Source of the DNA: Nocardioides sp. 1609
GTDB taxonomy: Bacteria; Actinomycetota; Actinomycetes; Propionibacteriales; Nocardioidaceae
Direction of reading: 5' to 3'
Length of the DNA stretch: 64,000 nt
Assembly (NCBI RefSeq): GCF_004522105.1
Contig: NZ_SPUJ01000002.1
Location: forward strand, 62,001 to 126,000
Shown one piece after another: positions 50,727 to 59,434 of this stretch. Position 1 is the stretch's first letter, and every line of letters begins with the position of its first letter. Under the pieces are notes generated by a model, which saw only the letters and a program-made list of their open reading frames with translations, was not told where the DNA came from and made no database searches. Made by a program: the position numbers and the translations under genes.

Positions 50727-51478
50727 CCTGGACCCGCGACAACCTGCCCCTCATCTGGGAGCTGACGCTCGCGCACGTGCAGCTCGCAATCCTGCCGATC
50801 GTGCTGAGCTTCGTGCTCTCCATCCCGCTGGGCTGGCTGGCCAACCGCAACCGCGTGCTGCGCACGGTCGTGATCACCGCCGGCAGCCTGCTGTACACGA
50901 TCCCCTCGCTGCCCCTGTTCGTGATCCTGCCGCCCCTGATCGGCACCCAGGTCCTCGACTCCACCAACCTGGTCGTGGCCCTCTCCATCTACGGCGTCGC
51001 GATCATGGCCCGATCCGCGGCCGACGCGCTCGCCTCGGTCGACCGCACCGTGCTCGACGCCTCGAGCGCGGTCGGGTACGGCGCCGCCGCGCGCTTCTTC
51101 CGCGTCGAGCTGCCGCTCTCGGGGCCGGTGCTGCTCGCCGGCATCCGGGTGGTGTCGGTCAGCACGATCGCACTCACCTCGGTCGGCGTGATCATCGGCT
51201 CGCGCAACCTCGGCTACCTGTTCAACAACGGCAAGCAGCGCGACATCCTCGAGGAGGTTGCCGTCGGCATCGTGATGAGCCTGCTGATCGCGCTCGTCCT
51301 CGACGTCGTCATCGTCACCCTCGGGCGGATCCTGATGCCGTGGAACCGCCCCGACCGGGCCGGCAGCCGGTCCCGCACGGTGGCGCTCGTCGAGCCCGGG
51401 GGCCCGGGTGCCGCGGGCACCCCGAGCGCCGCCGCCGACCAGGACCCGGTCGCCGTCACGAGCGGAGGCGACGGCTGA
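50723..51478 (+). CDS. OpuCB-type ABC transporter permease
   Basis: 251 residues from GTG 50723, overlapping the ATPase stop (GTGA). Six membrane segments, beginning LTLAHVQLAILPIVLSFVLS. The EAA loop is LDASSAVGYGAAARFFRVELPLSGPVLLAG. The C-terminus after the last TM is a 45-residue Ala/Gly/Pro-rich tail. It pairs with the second permease as in OpuC systems, which use two different permeases. Confidence 0.92.
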   Translation: MTWTRDNLPLIWELTLAHVQLAILPIVLSFVLSIPLGWLANRNRVLRTVVITAGSLLYTIPSLPLFVILPPLIGTQVLDSTNLVVALSIYGVAIMARSAADALASVDRTVLDASSAVGYGAAARFFRVELPLSGPVLLAGIRVVSVSTIALTSVGVIIGSRNLGYLFNNGKQRDILEEVAVGIVMSLLIALVLDVVIVTLGRILMPWNRPDRAGSRSRTVALVEPGGPGAAGTPSAAADQDPVAVTSGGDG

Positions 51479-52227
51479 TGGACCTCTTCGAGAGCGCACT
51501 GCGCTGGCTCCTCGACTCCGAGAACTACCGGGCCGGCAGCCGCAGCCCGCTGCCCATCCAGGACCGGCTCGTCGAGCACCTGACCTACACCGGGATCTCG
51601 GTGCTGGCCGCGGCGCTCATCGCGCTGCCGCTCGGCTTCTTCATCGGCCACACCGGCCGGGGCCGCCAGCTGGTGATCTCCTTCACCGGAGCGATGCGGG
51701 CCCTGCCCACGCTCGGGCTGCTGTTCTTCCTGCTGATGGTGCTCGACGACCACGTGAGCTTCGACCGCGCGCCCCTGATCGGGTCGGTGATCGCCCTGGT
51801 GATCCTGGCCATCCCCTCGATGCTGGCCGGCTGCTACGCCGGCCTGGAGTCGGTCGACCGGACCACGATCGACGCCGCCCGCGCGAACGGGATGACGGAG
51901 TGGCAGATCCTGCGCCTCGTCGAGATCCCCCTGGCCCTGCCCCTGATCGTCGGCGGGATCCGCTCCGCGGTGCTGCAGGTGATCGCCACGGCGACCATCG
52001 CGTCGTACGTCGGCCTCGGTGGCCTCGGGCGGATCATCACCAGCGGGATCGGCCTCTACGACTACGATCGGATCCTCGGCGGCGCCCTGCTCGTGACCGC
52101 GCTGGCACTGTCCGTCGACGCCCTCTTCGCCCTCCTCCAACGAGCCACCGCAACCCGCGGCCTCGCCGAGCACCGCCCAGCACGACGCCGCACCTCCAAG
52201 TCGGCCGACACGGCCGCGCGCGCCTGA
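51478..52227 (+). CDS. OpuCD-type ABC transporter permease
   Basis: 249 residues; ATG 51478 overlaps the preceding stop by 1 nt (TGATG). Membrane segments include LVEHLTYTGISVLAAALIAL and LGLLFFLLMVL. The EAA loop is TIDAARANGMTEWQILRLVEIPLALPLIVGG, followed by VLQVIATATIASYVGLGGLG. It forms the channel with the OpuCB-like permease. Confidence 0.92.
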   Translation: MDLFESALRWLLDSENYRAGSRSPLPIQDRLVEHLTYTGISVLAAALIALPLGFFIGHTGRGRQLVISFTGAMRALPTLGLLFFLLMVLDDHVSFDRAPLIGSVIALVILAIPSMLAGCYAGLESVDRTTIDAARANGMTEWQILRLVEIPLALPLIVGGIRSAVLQVIATATIASYVGLGGLGRIITSGIGLYDYDRILGGALLVTALALSVDALFALLQRATATRGLAEHRPARRRTSKSADTAARA

Positions 52228-52255
52228 GAACGCGTGACACGAAGGGACACCCTTG

Positions 52256-53158
52256 ATGACCAGCTACCCCCGCCTCCGCCTGGTCGGAGCCGTCGCCGCC
52301 ACGGCCTGCCTGATGACCGGCCTGACCGCCTGCGGAGGTGACGACGACGGCGGTGCCGTCGTCGTCGGCTCCTTCAACTTCCCCGAGAGCGAGATCCTCG
52401 CGGAGATCTACTACCAGGCCCTCGACGCCGACGGGGTCGAGGTGGAGAAGCAGTTCAACATCGGTCCGCGCCAGCAGACGCTGCCGGCCCTCAAGGACGG
52501 CTCGATCGACCTCATCCCCGAGTACAACGGCAACCTGCTCGCCGCCTACAACCCCGAGTACACCGAGCGGACGACCGAGGAGGTCGACGGCGCGCTGGTC
52601 GACGCCGTCGCCGAGGACGACCTCCAGGTGCTGGACTCGGCCGCGGCCGAGGACAAGGACGCCTACGTCGTGACGCGCGAGACCGCCGAGGCCAACGACC
52701 TCACCAGCATCGGCGACCTGGCGGCCCTCGCGCCGTTCAAGCTCGGCGCCAACCCGCAGTTCGGTGAGCTGGGCTACGGCATCCCCGGCCTCGAGGACGT
52801 CTACGGCGTCACCGGCGCCGAGTTCGTCCCGATCGAGGACTACGGCGGCCCGGACACGGTCAAGGCCCTGGTCGACGACTCGGTCCAGGTGGCCGACATC
52901 TACACCACCTCGCCGGCGTTGGTCGCCGAGGACCTGGTCGTGCTCGAGGACCCCGAGAACATGATCTCGTCGCAGAACATCATCCCGCTGATCTCCGACG
53001 ACGCCTTCTCCGACGACATCGCCGACACGCTCAACGCGATCTCGGCCGAGCTCACCACCGAGGACCTGATCGCGCTGCGCGAGCGGGTCGAGGGTGACGA
53101 GCAGGCCTCGGCCGCGACGGCGGCCACCGACTGGCTGAAGGAGAAGGGCCTGCTCTGA
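52256..53158 (+). CDS. Glycine betaine/choline-type substrate-binding lipoprotein (OpuCC/ProX-like)
   Basis: 300 residues from ATG 52256, with GAAGGGA upstream. Lipobox LTAC at about residues 21-24 (ACLMTGLTACGG), so it is anchored outside the membrane. OpuAC-family core: VVVGSFNFPESEILAEIYYQ, GSIDLIPEYNGNLLAAY, FKLGANPQFGELGYGIPGLE and VQVADIYTTSPAL. The aromatic residues of the betaine cage could be the Tyr in YNGNL and YTTS. It completes the four-gene importer. Substrate could be glycine betaine, choline or another osmolyte. Confidence 0.92.
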   Translation: MTSYPRLRLVGAVAATACLMTGLTACGGDDDGGAVVVGSFNFPESEILAEIYYQALDADGVEVEKQFNIGPRQQTLPALKDGSIDLIPEYNGNLLAAYNPEYTERTTEEVDGALVDAVAEDDLQVLDSAAAEDKDAYVVTRETAEANDLTSIGDLAALAPFKLGANPQFGELGYGIPGLEDVYGVTGAEFVPIEDYGGPDTVKALVDDSVQVADIYTTSPALVAEDLVVLEDPENMISSQNIIPLISDDAFSDDIADTLNAISAELTTEDLIALRERVEGDEQASAATAATDWLKEKGLL

Positions 53159-53201
53159 GCCCCGATCCGCGGCTGGGCCGACCGAGGCCGAGCCGCCCCA
53201 C

Positions 53202-53244
53202 CACCCGGGGGTCCTGCGTCGTGCGACGTGGGGCCCCCGGTGTG
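53202..53244. terminator. Bipartite hairpin between convergent genes
   Basis: Outer stem CAC.CCGGGGG.CC against GG.CCCCCGG.GTG, with an inner CGTCG-TG-CGACG hairpin (53217-53228). It lies in the 112-bp gap after the substrate-binding protein gene and the convergent GNAT gene. Confidence 0.7.
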
Positions 53245-53270
53245 CGTCCCGGCCCGGCTCGCGTCGTCGG

Positions 53271-54410
53271 TCAGTCGGCGACGGCGACGGCGACGTCGCG
53301 GTGCCAGGACTCGGTGACGTACGACGTCGTCCAGCCCATCGAGGTGTAGAGGCCGTCGGCGCCGGTGGAGGAGTCGGCGTCGACCTCGAGGCCGACGCGG
53401 TCGCGGCCGCGGCCGGCGGCGTCCGCGATGATCGTGCGGAGCAGGCCCTTGGCGACGCCACGGCCGCGGGCGGCCTCACGGACGCCGATGTAGGACACGT
53501 ACGAGCCGTCCGGGCCGGAGGCGCTCTCCGAGACGGTGCCGACGAGGGCACCGACCGGCTCGGGTCCCTCGCCGTCGGAGCCGCTGCCCGCGTCGGACCC
53601 GTCGCCGCGGTCGACCAGCTCGGCGAGCCACCAGTGGTCCCAGCGGTGGCCGGGGTCCTCGCGCAGGCGGTGCAGGAACTCCTCGAAGGTCTCCTCCCAC
53701 GAGTTGAAGTGGTCGCGGAAGGCCTCCTCGAGCACGTCGTGGACCTCGCGCAGGTCGCCCTCGTCGGGCATGCCGTCGCCCGCCCGGCGCACCAGCCGGA
53801 ACCGGACGCCGCGGGCCTCCCAGTCGTCGGCCGACGGCACCAGGTCGCGCTCGTCGGGGGTCACCGGCCGGCTCATCTGCCACCAGGTACGCACCTTGGT
53901 GAAGCCGGACGCCGCGAGCCACGCCGTCTGCCGCTCGTCGCCGGAGTAGGTGCCGGTATCGATCTGCTGGACCTCGAGCCCGCGGGCGGCCCCGACCGCG
54001 CGGGCCTGGCCGACGGCCCACTCGACGAGCAGGTCCGAGCAGGCCCGGGCGACGCCGTCGGCGAGGCCGCGCTCGACGACGTGCAGCAGCAGCATCCGTC
54101 CCCCGGCCCGGTCGTGCACGCTCCCCCACGCGCGGATCAGGCCGGCGTCGTCGCGCACCACGACGTTCTCCCGCGTGCGCAGCCCGGCCTCGGACACCTC
54201 GACGAGGACGTCGTCGACGCTCGAGCCCGCCCACCCCCGCCCGTCCCGCTCGTGGGCGCGCAGCAGCTGGGTCAGGCGCGCGAGGTCGGACCGGTCCGAC
54301 GGGTCGGGCTGCCCGACCTCCCACCCCCCGGGCAGCGCCGGCAGCTCGTCGACGAGCTCACCGACCAGGGCGTCGGGGTCGGTCTCGAACCGGGAGTCCT
54401 CGGGGATCAC
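53271..54410 (-). CDS. Tandem GNAT-domain acetyltransferase
   Basis: 379 residues from GTG 54410. Two GNAT folds: N-terminal (about 60-200, RTRENVVVRDDAGLIRAWGS, LVEWAVGQARAVGAARGLEVQ) and C-terminal (about 210-379), where the acetyl-CoA loop V-REAARGRGVAKGLLRTIIAD is intact. The double architecture resembles mycothiol synthase (MshD) but the sequence is not clearly MshD. The linker contains a Gly/Ser/Asp-rich insert (GDGSDAGSGSDGEGPEP). Substrate unknown; the N-terminal copy lacks an obvious QxxGxG/A loop. Confidence 0.8.
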   Translation of the reverse strand: MIPEDSRFETDPDALVGELVDELPALPGGWEVGQPDPSDRSDLARLTQLLRAHERDGRGWAGSSVDDVLVEVSEAGLRTRENVVVRDDAGLIRAWGSVHDRAGGRMLLLHVVERGLADGVARACSDLLVEWAVGQARAVGAARGLEVQQIDTGTYSGDERQTAWLAASGFTKVRTWWQMSRPVTPDERDLVPSADDWEARGVRFRLVRRAGDGMPDEGDLREVHDVLEEAFRDHFNSWEETFEEFLHRLREDPGHRWDHWWLAELVDRGDGSDAGSGSDGEGPEPVGALVGTVSESASGPDGSYVSYIGVREAARGRGVAKGLLRTIIADAAGRGRDRVGLEVDADSSTGADGLYTSMGWTTSYVTESWHRDVAVAVAD

Positions 54411-54514
54411 GACAGCCCATTGTGCCGGAGCACCCCGCCGCCCATGACGGGAGGAGGCCGCGGCGACGACCGGGTTCGGGCGGGCGGGTGCCCGGTGGGG
54501 TCGGGCCGGGTCGG

Positions 54515-54576
54515 GATTTCCCCGGTCGGCCGGGGAAATCTGAACTTGGGGGCCGGGATCCCGGTTGACAAGTTCA
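54515..54576. terminator. Two abutting hairpins in the 269-bp gap 54411-54679
   Basis: The first is GATTTCCCCGG-TCGG-CCGGGGAAATC (54515-54540), 11 bp perfect. The second has outer arms TGAACTTG/CAAGTTCA (54541-54548 and 54569-54576) with an inner CCGGGATCCCGG palindrome (54553-54564). They directly abut. They may end transcription from the 54680 gene, or act on the GNAT gene. No gene is seen in the gap. Confidence 0.65.
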
Positions 54577-54679
54577 GGGATCGGCCGCCCAGTCCGGCTC
54601 GGCCGGTCCGGGGCGAGCCGGCGAGGCGTCCGTGCGCCGGACGGGGCTGGGCGAGCGGCGCGTGGGCCGTCCGCGGGCG

Positions 54680-55345
54680 TCAGGCGTGCTTGCGGTCCTC
54701 GCCGTGCCCGGTGGTCTCCCAGGCGACGAGCTCGGCGCGGACGACGTCGAGCTCCTGCTCGAGCTCGGCGACGCGGACGATCGCCATGGCGGCGCGCTCC
54801 TCCGCCTCGGCGAGGCGGGAGGAGAGCCGGGCGACCTGCTCGGCGGAGGCCTTCTCGACGGCGAGGACCTTGGCCTGCTCGGCGGCGAGCTCGTCGCGGG
54901 TGGCGGTGACCTCGGCGGCGGCGTCGGCCAGGCGCGTCTCGAGCCGGGTGATGGTGGCCTCGTGGCGGGTGATCCGGCCGTGGGTGTCGGCGACGTACAG
55001 GGCCTGCTCGGCCGTACGGGTCTCGGTGAGGGCGGCGTAGCCGCGGGCCTGCTCGGCACGGTCGCGGGCCCACGCCCGGCGGGTGTCGGCGAGCTCGGAG
55101 TGGGTGATGCGGGTGGCGACGGCGCCGAGGACGGCGGCGACGCCGGCACCCACGGCGGCGACGGCCCACGTGCCGCTGGCGATCGCGGCGACGGCGCACG
55201 CCAGCGCGGCGGCGACCAGGACGACGGCCACGAGGAGCCGGGTCGAGCGCTGCCGGCGCCGGGACGGCGCGGCAGAGGCAGCCGTCGATCCAGCCGTCGA
55301 ACCGGCCGTCGGGGTCGGTCCGGGACGAGCAGCCGGGGAGGTCAT
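54680..55345 (-). CDS. Membrane protein with C-terminal coiled coil, unknown
   Basis: 221 residues. An Ala/Ser/Thr/Pro-rich head (1-34) leads to two membrane helices (about 37-56 and 60-78: LLVAVVLVAAALACAVAAIA and TWAVAAVGAGVAAVLGAVAT). The rest is a long heptad-rich helix (HEATITRLETRLADAAAEVT to AELEQELDVVRAELVAWE). The layout resembles small coiled-coil proteins associated with cell-wall or division machinery, but no family is recognised. It lies downstream of the DUF3180 gene in the same direction. A TAGCCT box upstream gives a leaderless start. Confidence 0.75.
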   Translation of the reverse strand: MTSPAARPGPTPTAGSTAGSTAASAAPSRRRQRSTRLLVAVVLVAAALACAVAAIASGTWAVAAVGAGVAAVLGAVATRITHSELADTRRAWARDRAEQARGYAALTETRTAEQALYVADTHGRITRHEATITRLETRLADAAAEVTATRDELAAEQAKVLAVEKASAEQVARLSSRLAEAEERAAMAIVRVAELEQELDVVRAELVAWETTGHGEDRKHA

Positions 55346-55352
55346 GGTTCGC

Positions 55353-55358
55353 AGGCTA
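55353..55358 (-). promoter_or_regulatory. -10 hexamer TAGCCT, leaderless start at 55345
   Basis: Seven nt separate the hexamer from ATG 55345. Confidence 0.5.
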
Positions 55359-55889
55359 GTTGTCGTCGGCCCCGGATCGGACGCGACACGCGCGCTCGAG
55401 CAGCAGGGACGTGACGACCACCAGGACGCCGGCGAGGCCGGCCAGGCCCGATCGGAGGATCCGCTCGTCGGCGAGCTCGGAGGGATCGCCGACCCAGCTG
55501 GCGGCGTACCCGAGGTAGCCGCCGCCGACGAGACCGCCGACGAGGGCGCACGCGCGCGCCAGCACGAGCCGGTTCACGGCTCGGTGGGGCGCGAGCCGCT
55601 CCTGCCGCACGTGCACGGCGCGGTGGGTCGACCACGCGGTCCCGGCGAGGATCGCGGCGACGAGGACGAGCGCGAGCGGCTGGGCCCACGAGACGAGGGG
55701 CGGCGTGCCCCAGCGCTCGGTCACGGAGTGGACCAGCCACCCGAGGGCGAACCCGACGACCCCCCAGGTCGCGGGCACGTGCGGTGGGGTCGGACCCAGG
55801 GCGCGGTCCTCGCCCGGGTCGCCGCCCGGGCGGCCGGGGCGGCCGGAGCGGTCCGGGTCCCGGTCGGGCTCGTGGGGGCCGTCGTACAA
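55356..55889 (-). CDS. DUF3180 membrane protein
   Basis: 177 residues from TTG 55889, with an alternative GTG 55772 (at VPATWGVVGFALGWLVHSV). Four hydrophobic segments follow a Pro/Arg/Asp-rich head: GVVGFALGWLVHSV, PLALVLVAAILAGTAW, LARACALVGGLVGGGYLGYA, SGLAGLAGVLVVVTSLLLERA. The DUF3180 family is found downstream of folK in many actinobacteria, as here (9 nt from the folK stop). Function unknown. The N-terminus is uncertain because no ATG exists before the first TM. Confidence 0.82.
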   Translation of the reverse strand: MYDGPHEPDRDPDRSGRPGRPGGDPGEDRALGPTPPHVPATWGVVGFALGWLVHSVTERWGTPPLVSWAQPLALVLVAAILAGTAWSTHRAVHVRQERLAPHRAVNRLVLARACALVGGLVGGGYLGYAASWVGDPSELADERILRSGLAGLAGVLVVVTSLLLERACRVRSGADDN

Positions 55890-55898
55890 GGCGACCCG

Positions 55899-56468
55899 CT
55901 ACTCGACGTCGAGCGTGAGGTCCTCGCGCAGCGTGAGTCCCTCGACCCCGGTCTTGGCGAGCAGCTCGGCGATCGGCCCGTGTCCGGGCAGCTCGGCGTC
56001 GGGCTCGAGGTCGTACCACGGCTTGAGGACGAAGGCCCGCTCGTGGGCGCGCGGGTGCGGCAGGCGCAGGGCGTCGGTGTCGCTGCGTCGGTCGCCGACG
56101 ACGATGAGGTCGACGTCGAGGGTCCGCGGGGCGTTGTGGACGTCGCTGCGCTCGCGGTCGTAGGCGTCCTCGACGGCGAGCGCGCGGTCCATCAGCCGGT
56201 TGGCGGCCAGCGTGGTGTCGGCCAGCAGGACCGCGTTCAGGTAGTTCTGCGCGCCGGGCGGGGAGTCGACCGGCTCGGTCTCGTAGACCGGCGAGACGCC
56301 GGTGACCCAGACGTCGGGGGTGTCGGCGATCGCATCGACGGCGCCTTGGAGACTGGCCAGCGACTCACCCAGGTTGGACCCCAGCGCGATGACGACCCGA
56401 CGGATCGGACGCATCTCCCCGGTGAGGGTGTCGGCGTCGATGATGTGCGGGTTGGGGGTCTCAGTCAC
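55899..56468 (-). CDS. folK: 2-amino-4-hydroxy-6-hydroxymethyldihydropteridine diphosphokinase
   Basis: 189 residues from GTG 56468, overlapping the folB stop by 8 nt. HPPK motifs: VIALGSNLGESLASLQGAVD, SPVYETEPVDSPPGAQNYLN and the magnesium/ATP signature RTLDVDLIVVGD, then LPHPRAHERAFVLKPW. It pyrophosphorylates the pterin for folate synthesis. The order folE...folP-folB-folK matches mycobacteria. Confidence 0.97.
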   Translation of the reverse strand: MTETPNPHIIDADTLTGEMRPIRRVVIALGSNLGESLASLQGAVDAIADTPDVWVTGVSPVYETEPVDSPPGAQNYLNAVLLADTTLAANRLMDRALAVEDAYDRERSDVHNAPRTLDVDLIVVGDRRSDTDALRLPHPRAHERAFVLKPWYDLEPDAELPGHGPIAELLAKTGVEGLTLREDLTLDVE

Positions 56469-56853
56469 GGTGGACCTCGCGCTCTCGGGTGATCGTCAAC
56501 GTGACGTCGGCGAACGTCGCGTCGAGGGGGGCATCCGGCTTGTGTACGGTCACTCGCGCCCATTGAACACGGTCGTCCAAGAGGCAGACGTCCGCTATCC
56601 GCTGGGCGAGGGTCTCGATCAGGTCGACCGGATCTTTCTCCACGGCGGCTTGCACCGAGGCCCCGAGACTTCCGTAGTCGACGGTGTCACGCAAGTCGTC
56701 CGAGGCCGCCGCAGCACGGGTGTCGACACCGAGCACGAGGTCGATCACGAAGGACTGTCCGGCGCGTCGCTCGAAGTCGAAGACGCCGTGGTGCCCCCAG
56801 CACTCGAGCCCGAGGACGGCGATCTCGTCGAGCGGTCGCGTCGGGGCGCTCAT
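56461..56853 (-). CDS. folB: Dihydroneopterin aldolase
   Basis: 130 residues from ATG 56853, overlapping the folP stop by 4 nt. Signature LDEIAVLGLECWGHHGVFDFERR with the active-site Glu-like region, and FVIDLVLGVDTRAAAASDDL, VDYGSLGASV, VTVHKPDAPL (catalytic Lys). It splits dihydroneopterin to hydroxymethyl-dihydropterin and glycolaldehyde. Confidence 0.96.
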   Translation of the reverse strand: MSAPTRPLDEIAVLGLECWGHHGVFDFERRAGQSFVIDLVLGVDTRAAAASDDLRDTVDYGSLGASVQAAVEKDPVDLIETLAQRIADVCLLDDRVQWARVTVHKPDAPLDATFADVTLTITREREVHRD

Positions 56854-57671
56854 CCGGTCCGTTCCCACACGCTCAGCACATCACGGGTCCCCCGGACGTC
56901 GTGCACCCGGATCCCCCAGACCCCCTTGCGGGCCAGCACGAGCGTGAGCGCGTGGCTCGCGACGTCGCGCTGGTCGACCGGTCGTGGCGTGCCGTCCGGA
57001 GCGGCGAGGAGGGCGCCGAGGAACGACTTGCGGCTGGCGCCGACGAGCAGCGGCAGTCCGAGCGCGGCCGGCCCGTCGGACCGGTCGAGACCGTCGACGA
57101 GCTCCCAGTTGTGGTCGCCGCGCTTGGCGAACCCGAGGCCGGGGTCGAGCACGATCCGGTCGGTGGGGATGCCGGCGGCGCGGATCTCGGCGACCCGCTG
57201 GGCGAGCTCGCGGGCCACAGCGGCGACGACACCGCCGGGCTCGTCGTAGACCGCGAGGTCCTGCATCCGGTCGCTGTGGGCGCGCCAGTGCATCGCGACG
57301 TACGTCGCGGTGGAGTCCGCCACGACGTCGAGGATCCGCGGGTCGGCGAGACCGCCCGAGACGTCGTTCACGATCCGGGCGCCCGCCGCGAGCGCGGCCT
57401 CGGCGACCTCGGAGCGCATCGTGTCGACCGACACCGTCGCGCCGTCGCCGGCGAGCGCCTCGATCACCGGGACGACCCGGTCGAGCTCCTCGGACACCAG
57501 GGGGCGGGTGGCGCCGGGTCGGGTCGACTCCCCCCCGATGTCGAGGACGTCGGCGCCGTCGGCCAGCAGCCGGCGCCCGTGGGCGACCGCGGCCGGCCCG
57601 TCGGCGAAGCGACCGCCGTCGGAGAACGAGTCGGGCGTGACGTTGACGACTCCCATCACGACCGGACGCAT
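56850..57671 (-). CDS. folP: Dihydropteroate synthase
   Basis: 273 residues. Pterin/phosphate motifs: VMGVVNVTPDSFSDGGRF, DVLDIGGESTRPGATRPLV, VSVDTMRSEVAEAALAAGA, IVNDVSGGLADPRIL, IVLDPGLGFAKRGDHNWEL and GLPLLVGASRKSFLGAL. It couples pterin pyrophosphate with p-aminobenzoate and is the sulfonamide target. A TATCGT box 6 nt before ATG 57671 suggests its own start. Confidence 0.97.
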   Translation of the reverse strand: MRPVVMGVVNVTPDSFSDGGRFADGPAAVAHGRRLLADGADVLDIGGESTRPGATRPLVSEELDRVVPVIEALAGDGATVSVDTMRSEVAEAALAAGARIVNDVSGGLADPRILDVVADSTATYVAMHWRAHSDRMQDLAVYDEPGGVVAAVARELAQRVAEIRAAGIPTDRIVLDPGLGFAKRGDHNWELVDGLDRSDGPAALGLPLLVGASRKSFLGALLAAPDGTPRPVDQRDVASHALTLVLARKGVWGIRVHDVRGTRDVLSVWERTG

Positions 57672-57677
57672 GCCGTG

Positions 57678-57683
57678 ACGATA
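57678..57683 (-). promoter_or_regulatory. -10 hexamer TATCGT, leaderless folP start
   Basis: Six nt separate the hexamer from ATG 57671. Confidence 0.45.
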
Positions 57684-57700
57684 CCGACGGGCCGGCCAGC

Positions 57701-57730
57701 CGCCGTCAGCCGCCGTCAGCCGTCGTCAGC
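57701..57730. repeat. Three 10-bp tandem repeats CGCCGTCAGC
   Basis: Units at 57701, 57711 and 57721 (the third reads CGTCGTCAGC). They sit in the 54-bp folP-glycosyltransferase gap and run into the glycosyltransferase stop codon, so each unit on the minus strand contains a potential TGA. Confidence 0.85.
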
Positions 57731-58751
57731 CGTCGACCGCCTCGACGATCCGGCCCAGGACGTCGGCGCGGCCGGTCCGGAGCAGACCCGACTTGTCGAG
57801 GCCGGCCGCCCCCCGCACCAGGGCGCGGAACCGGTCGAGGTCGGCGGCGGGGACCTCCCGCGGCCGGTACCTCGGCGTGTCGAGCTCGACCCGGACCAGC
57901 AGGCCGAGGTCGCGCAGGTCGGGGAAGGGGTCGCGGATCGTCTCGTCGTAGACCTGGGCGAGCGTCGCCTCGACCTCGTCCGGAGGGGCGCCGCGGTCGA
58001 GCAGCGCGCGCACCTCGGCGGCGACGTGGCGGCGTCCGGGCCGGATCGCCATCGTGTCGAGTCCCGCCTCGGCGAGGTTGACCCACTTGCGCGCGAACTC
58101 CTCCGCCGAGGGCGACTCGAGGTGCAGCAGGCGCAGCCACCCGGCCTCGAGGCCGTCGATCGCCGCGCCGTCCGCCCCGAGCGGCTTGTGGACGGCGGCC
58201 CGGAGGTCGAGCGAGGGCCGCCAGCCGGACTTGCCGGTGAGGTGACCGCGGAAGTAGAGCGAGTTGGTCCGGGCCCGCGCGTGACCACGCTCGACGAGCA
58301 GCGTCCGCTCGCTCGGTCCGAGCCGGCGCTTGAACCAACCCCCCTCGGCCTCGGCGTCCTCGTGGCTCACCGACTCGAGCACGCGCAGCAGCACGACCTC
58401 GCACGACGGGTCGAGCCGCTCGAGCTTGCGCCGGTTGACGTGCACGACCTCGTCGGCGTCGACGTGGAACAGCCAGGTCGCCCACGGGAACAGAGTGCAG
58501 ACGACGTTCACCACGCCGGCGTTGCGGTTCTGTCGTCCGTTCAGCCCGGGCCGCGCCTCGGGTCCCCACCACCCGTCGTCCCACGCCGACACGCACGTCA
58601 CGTGCGGGTCGGCGGCGAACCGCTCGACGACCTCGGGCTGCTCGCCGTCGACGAAGACGACGAGGTGGTCGATGCCGGCGAAGAGGTTGCGGCGCACGAA
58701 GCGCTCGAGGTTGGCGAGCGTGTCCTTCGCCGTCGTCACGGCCACCAGCAT
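57726..58751 (-). CDS. Glycosyltransferase family 2-like protein (Glyco_tranf_2_4 type)
   Basis: 341 residues from ATG 58751, with GAGG 9 nt upstream. The core is LVAVTTAKDTLANLERFVRR, IDHLVVFVDGEQPEVVERF, and the metal site WLFHVDADEVVHVNRRKLER, then LHLESPSAEEFARKW. It follows folE by 27 nt in the same direction, yet no folate role is known for this family. It looks like an insertion into the folate cluster. Acceptor unknown. Confidence 0.85.
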   Translation of the reverse strand: MLVAVTTAKDTLANLERFVRRNLFAGIDHLVVFVDGEQPEVVERFAADPHVTCVSAWDDGWWGPEARPGLNGRQNRNAGVVNVVCTLFPWATWLFHVDADEVVHVNRRKLERLDPSCEVVLLRVLESVSHEDAEAEGGWFKRRLGPSERTLLVERGHARARTNSLYFRGHLTGKSGWRPSLDLRAAVHKPLGADGAAIDGLEAGWLRLLHLESPSAEEFARKWVNLAEAGLDTMAIRPGRRHVAAEVRALLDRGAPPDEVEATLAQVYDETIRDPFPDLRDLGLLVRVELDTPRYRPREVPAADLDRFRALVRGAAGLDKSGLLRTGRADVLGRIVEAVDG

Positions 58752-58778
58752 CGGTCGACCTCAGCCCCGGTCCACGAC

Positions 58779-59393
58779 TCAGCCCCGGTGGATCAGGGCC
58801 ATCGCCTCGGCCCGGGTGGCCGGGTCGGAGCGCATCGAGCCGCGGACCGCCGAGGTGATCGTGCGGGCGCCGGCCTTGCGGACGCCGCGCATCGTCATGC
58901 AGAGGTGCTCGGCCTCGATCACCACGATGACCCCGCGCGCGTCGAGGATGTCCATCAGCGCGTCGGAGATCTGGGTGGTCAGCCGCTCCTGGACCTGCGG
59001 TCGCTTCGCGTAGACGTCGACGAGGCGGGCGAGCTTCGACAGGCCGGTGATCTTGCCGGTCGTGGCCGGGATGTAGCCGACGTGGGCGACCCCGGTGAAC
59101 GGCACCAGGTGGTGCTCGCACATCGACCACAGCTCGATGTCGCGGACCAGCACCATCTCGTCGTGCCCCAGGTCGAAGGTCGTGCTGAGCACGTCCTCCG
59201 CGCGCTGCCGCAGCCCGGCGGTGAGCTCGGCGTAGGCGCGGGCGACCCGCGCCGGGGTGTCGTGCAGGCCCTCCCGGTCGGGGTCCTCGCCGATCGCGTG
59301 GAGGAGCTCGCGGACGGCGGCCTCGGCCCGGGCGTGGTCGAAGTCGGGCACGTCCGCGGGGTCGCGCACGGCGCGGTCAATCGGGTCGGTCAC
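58779..59393 (-). CDS. folE: GTP cyclohydrolase I
   Basis: 204 residues from GTG 59393. Zinc ligands [18 protein letters not shown] (Cys, His) and [16 protein letters not shown] (Cys). Substrate loop [20 protein letters not shown]. It opens GTP to dihydroneopterin triphosphate, the first step of folate synthesis. A TAGGTT box 7 nt upstream gives a leaderless start. Confidence 0.98.
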   Translation of the reverse strand: MTDPIDRAVRDPADVPDFDHARAEAAVRELLHAIGEDPDREGLHDTPARVARAYAELTAGLRQRAEDVLSTTFDLGHDEMVLVRDIELWSMCEHHLVPFTGVAHVGYIPATTGKITGLSKLARLVDVYAKRPQVQERLTTQISDALMDILDARGVIVVIEAEHLCMTMRGVRKAGARTITSAVRGSMRSDPATRAEAMALIHRG

Positions 59394-59400
59394 GGCCGCG

Positions 59401-59406
59401 AACCTA
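59401..59406 (-). promoter_or_regulatory. -10 hexamer TAGGTT, leaderless folE start
   Basis: Seven nt separate the hexamer from GTG 59393. Confidence 0.5.
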
Positions 59407-59420
59407 CCAGCGGCCCCCGC

Positions 59421-59426
59421 TAGGGT
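59421..59426 (+). promoter_or_regulatory. -10 hexamer TAGGGT, leaderless start at 59435
   Basis: Eight nt separate the hexamer from GTG 59435. It is back-to-back with the folE box. Confidence 0.5.
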
Positions 59427-59434
59427 CGGGCCTC

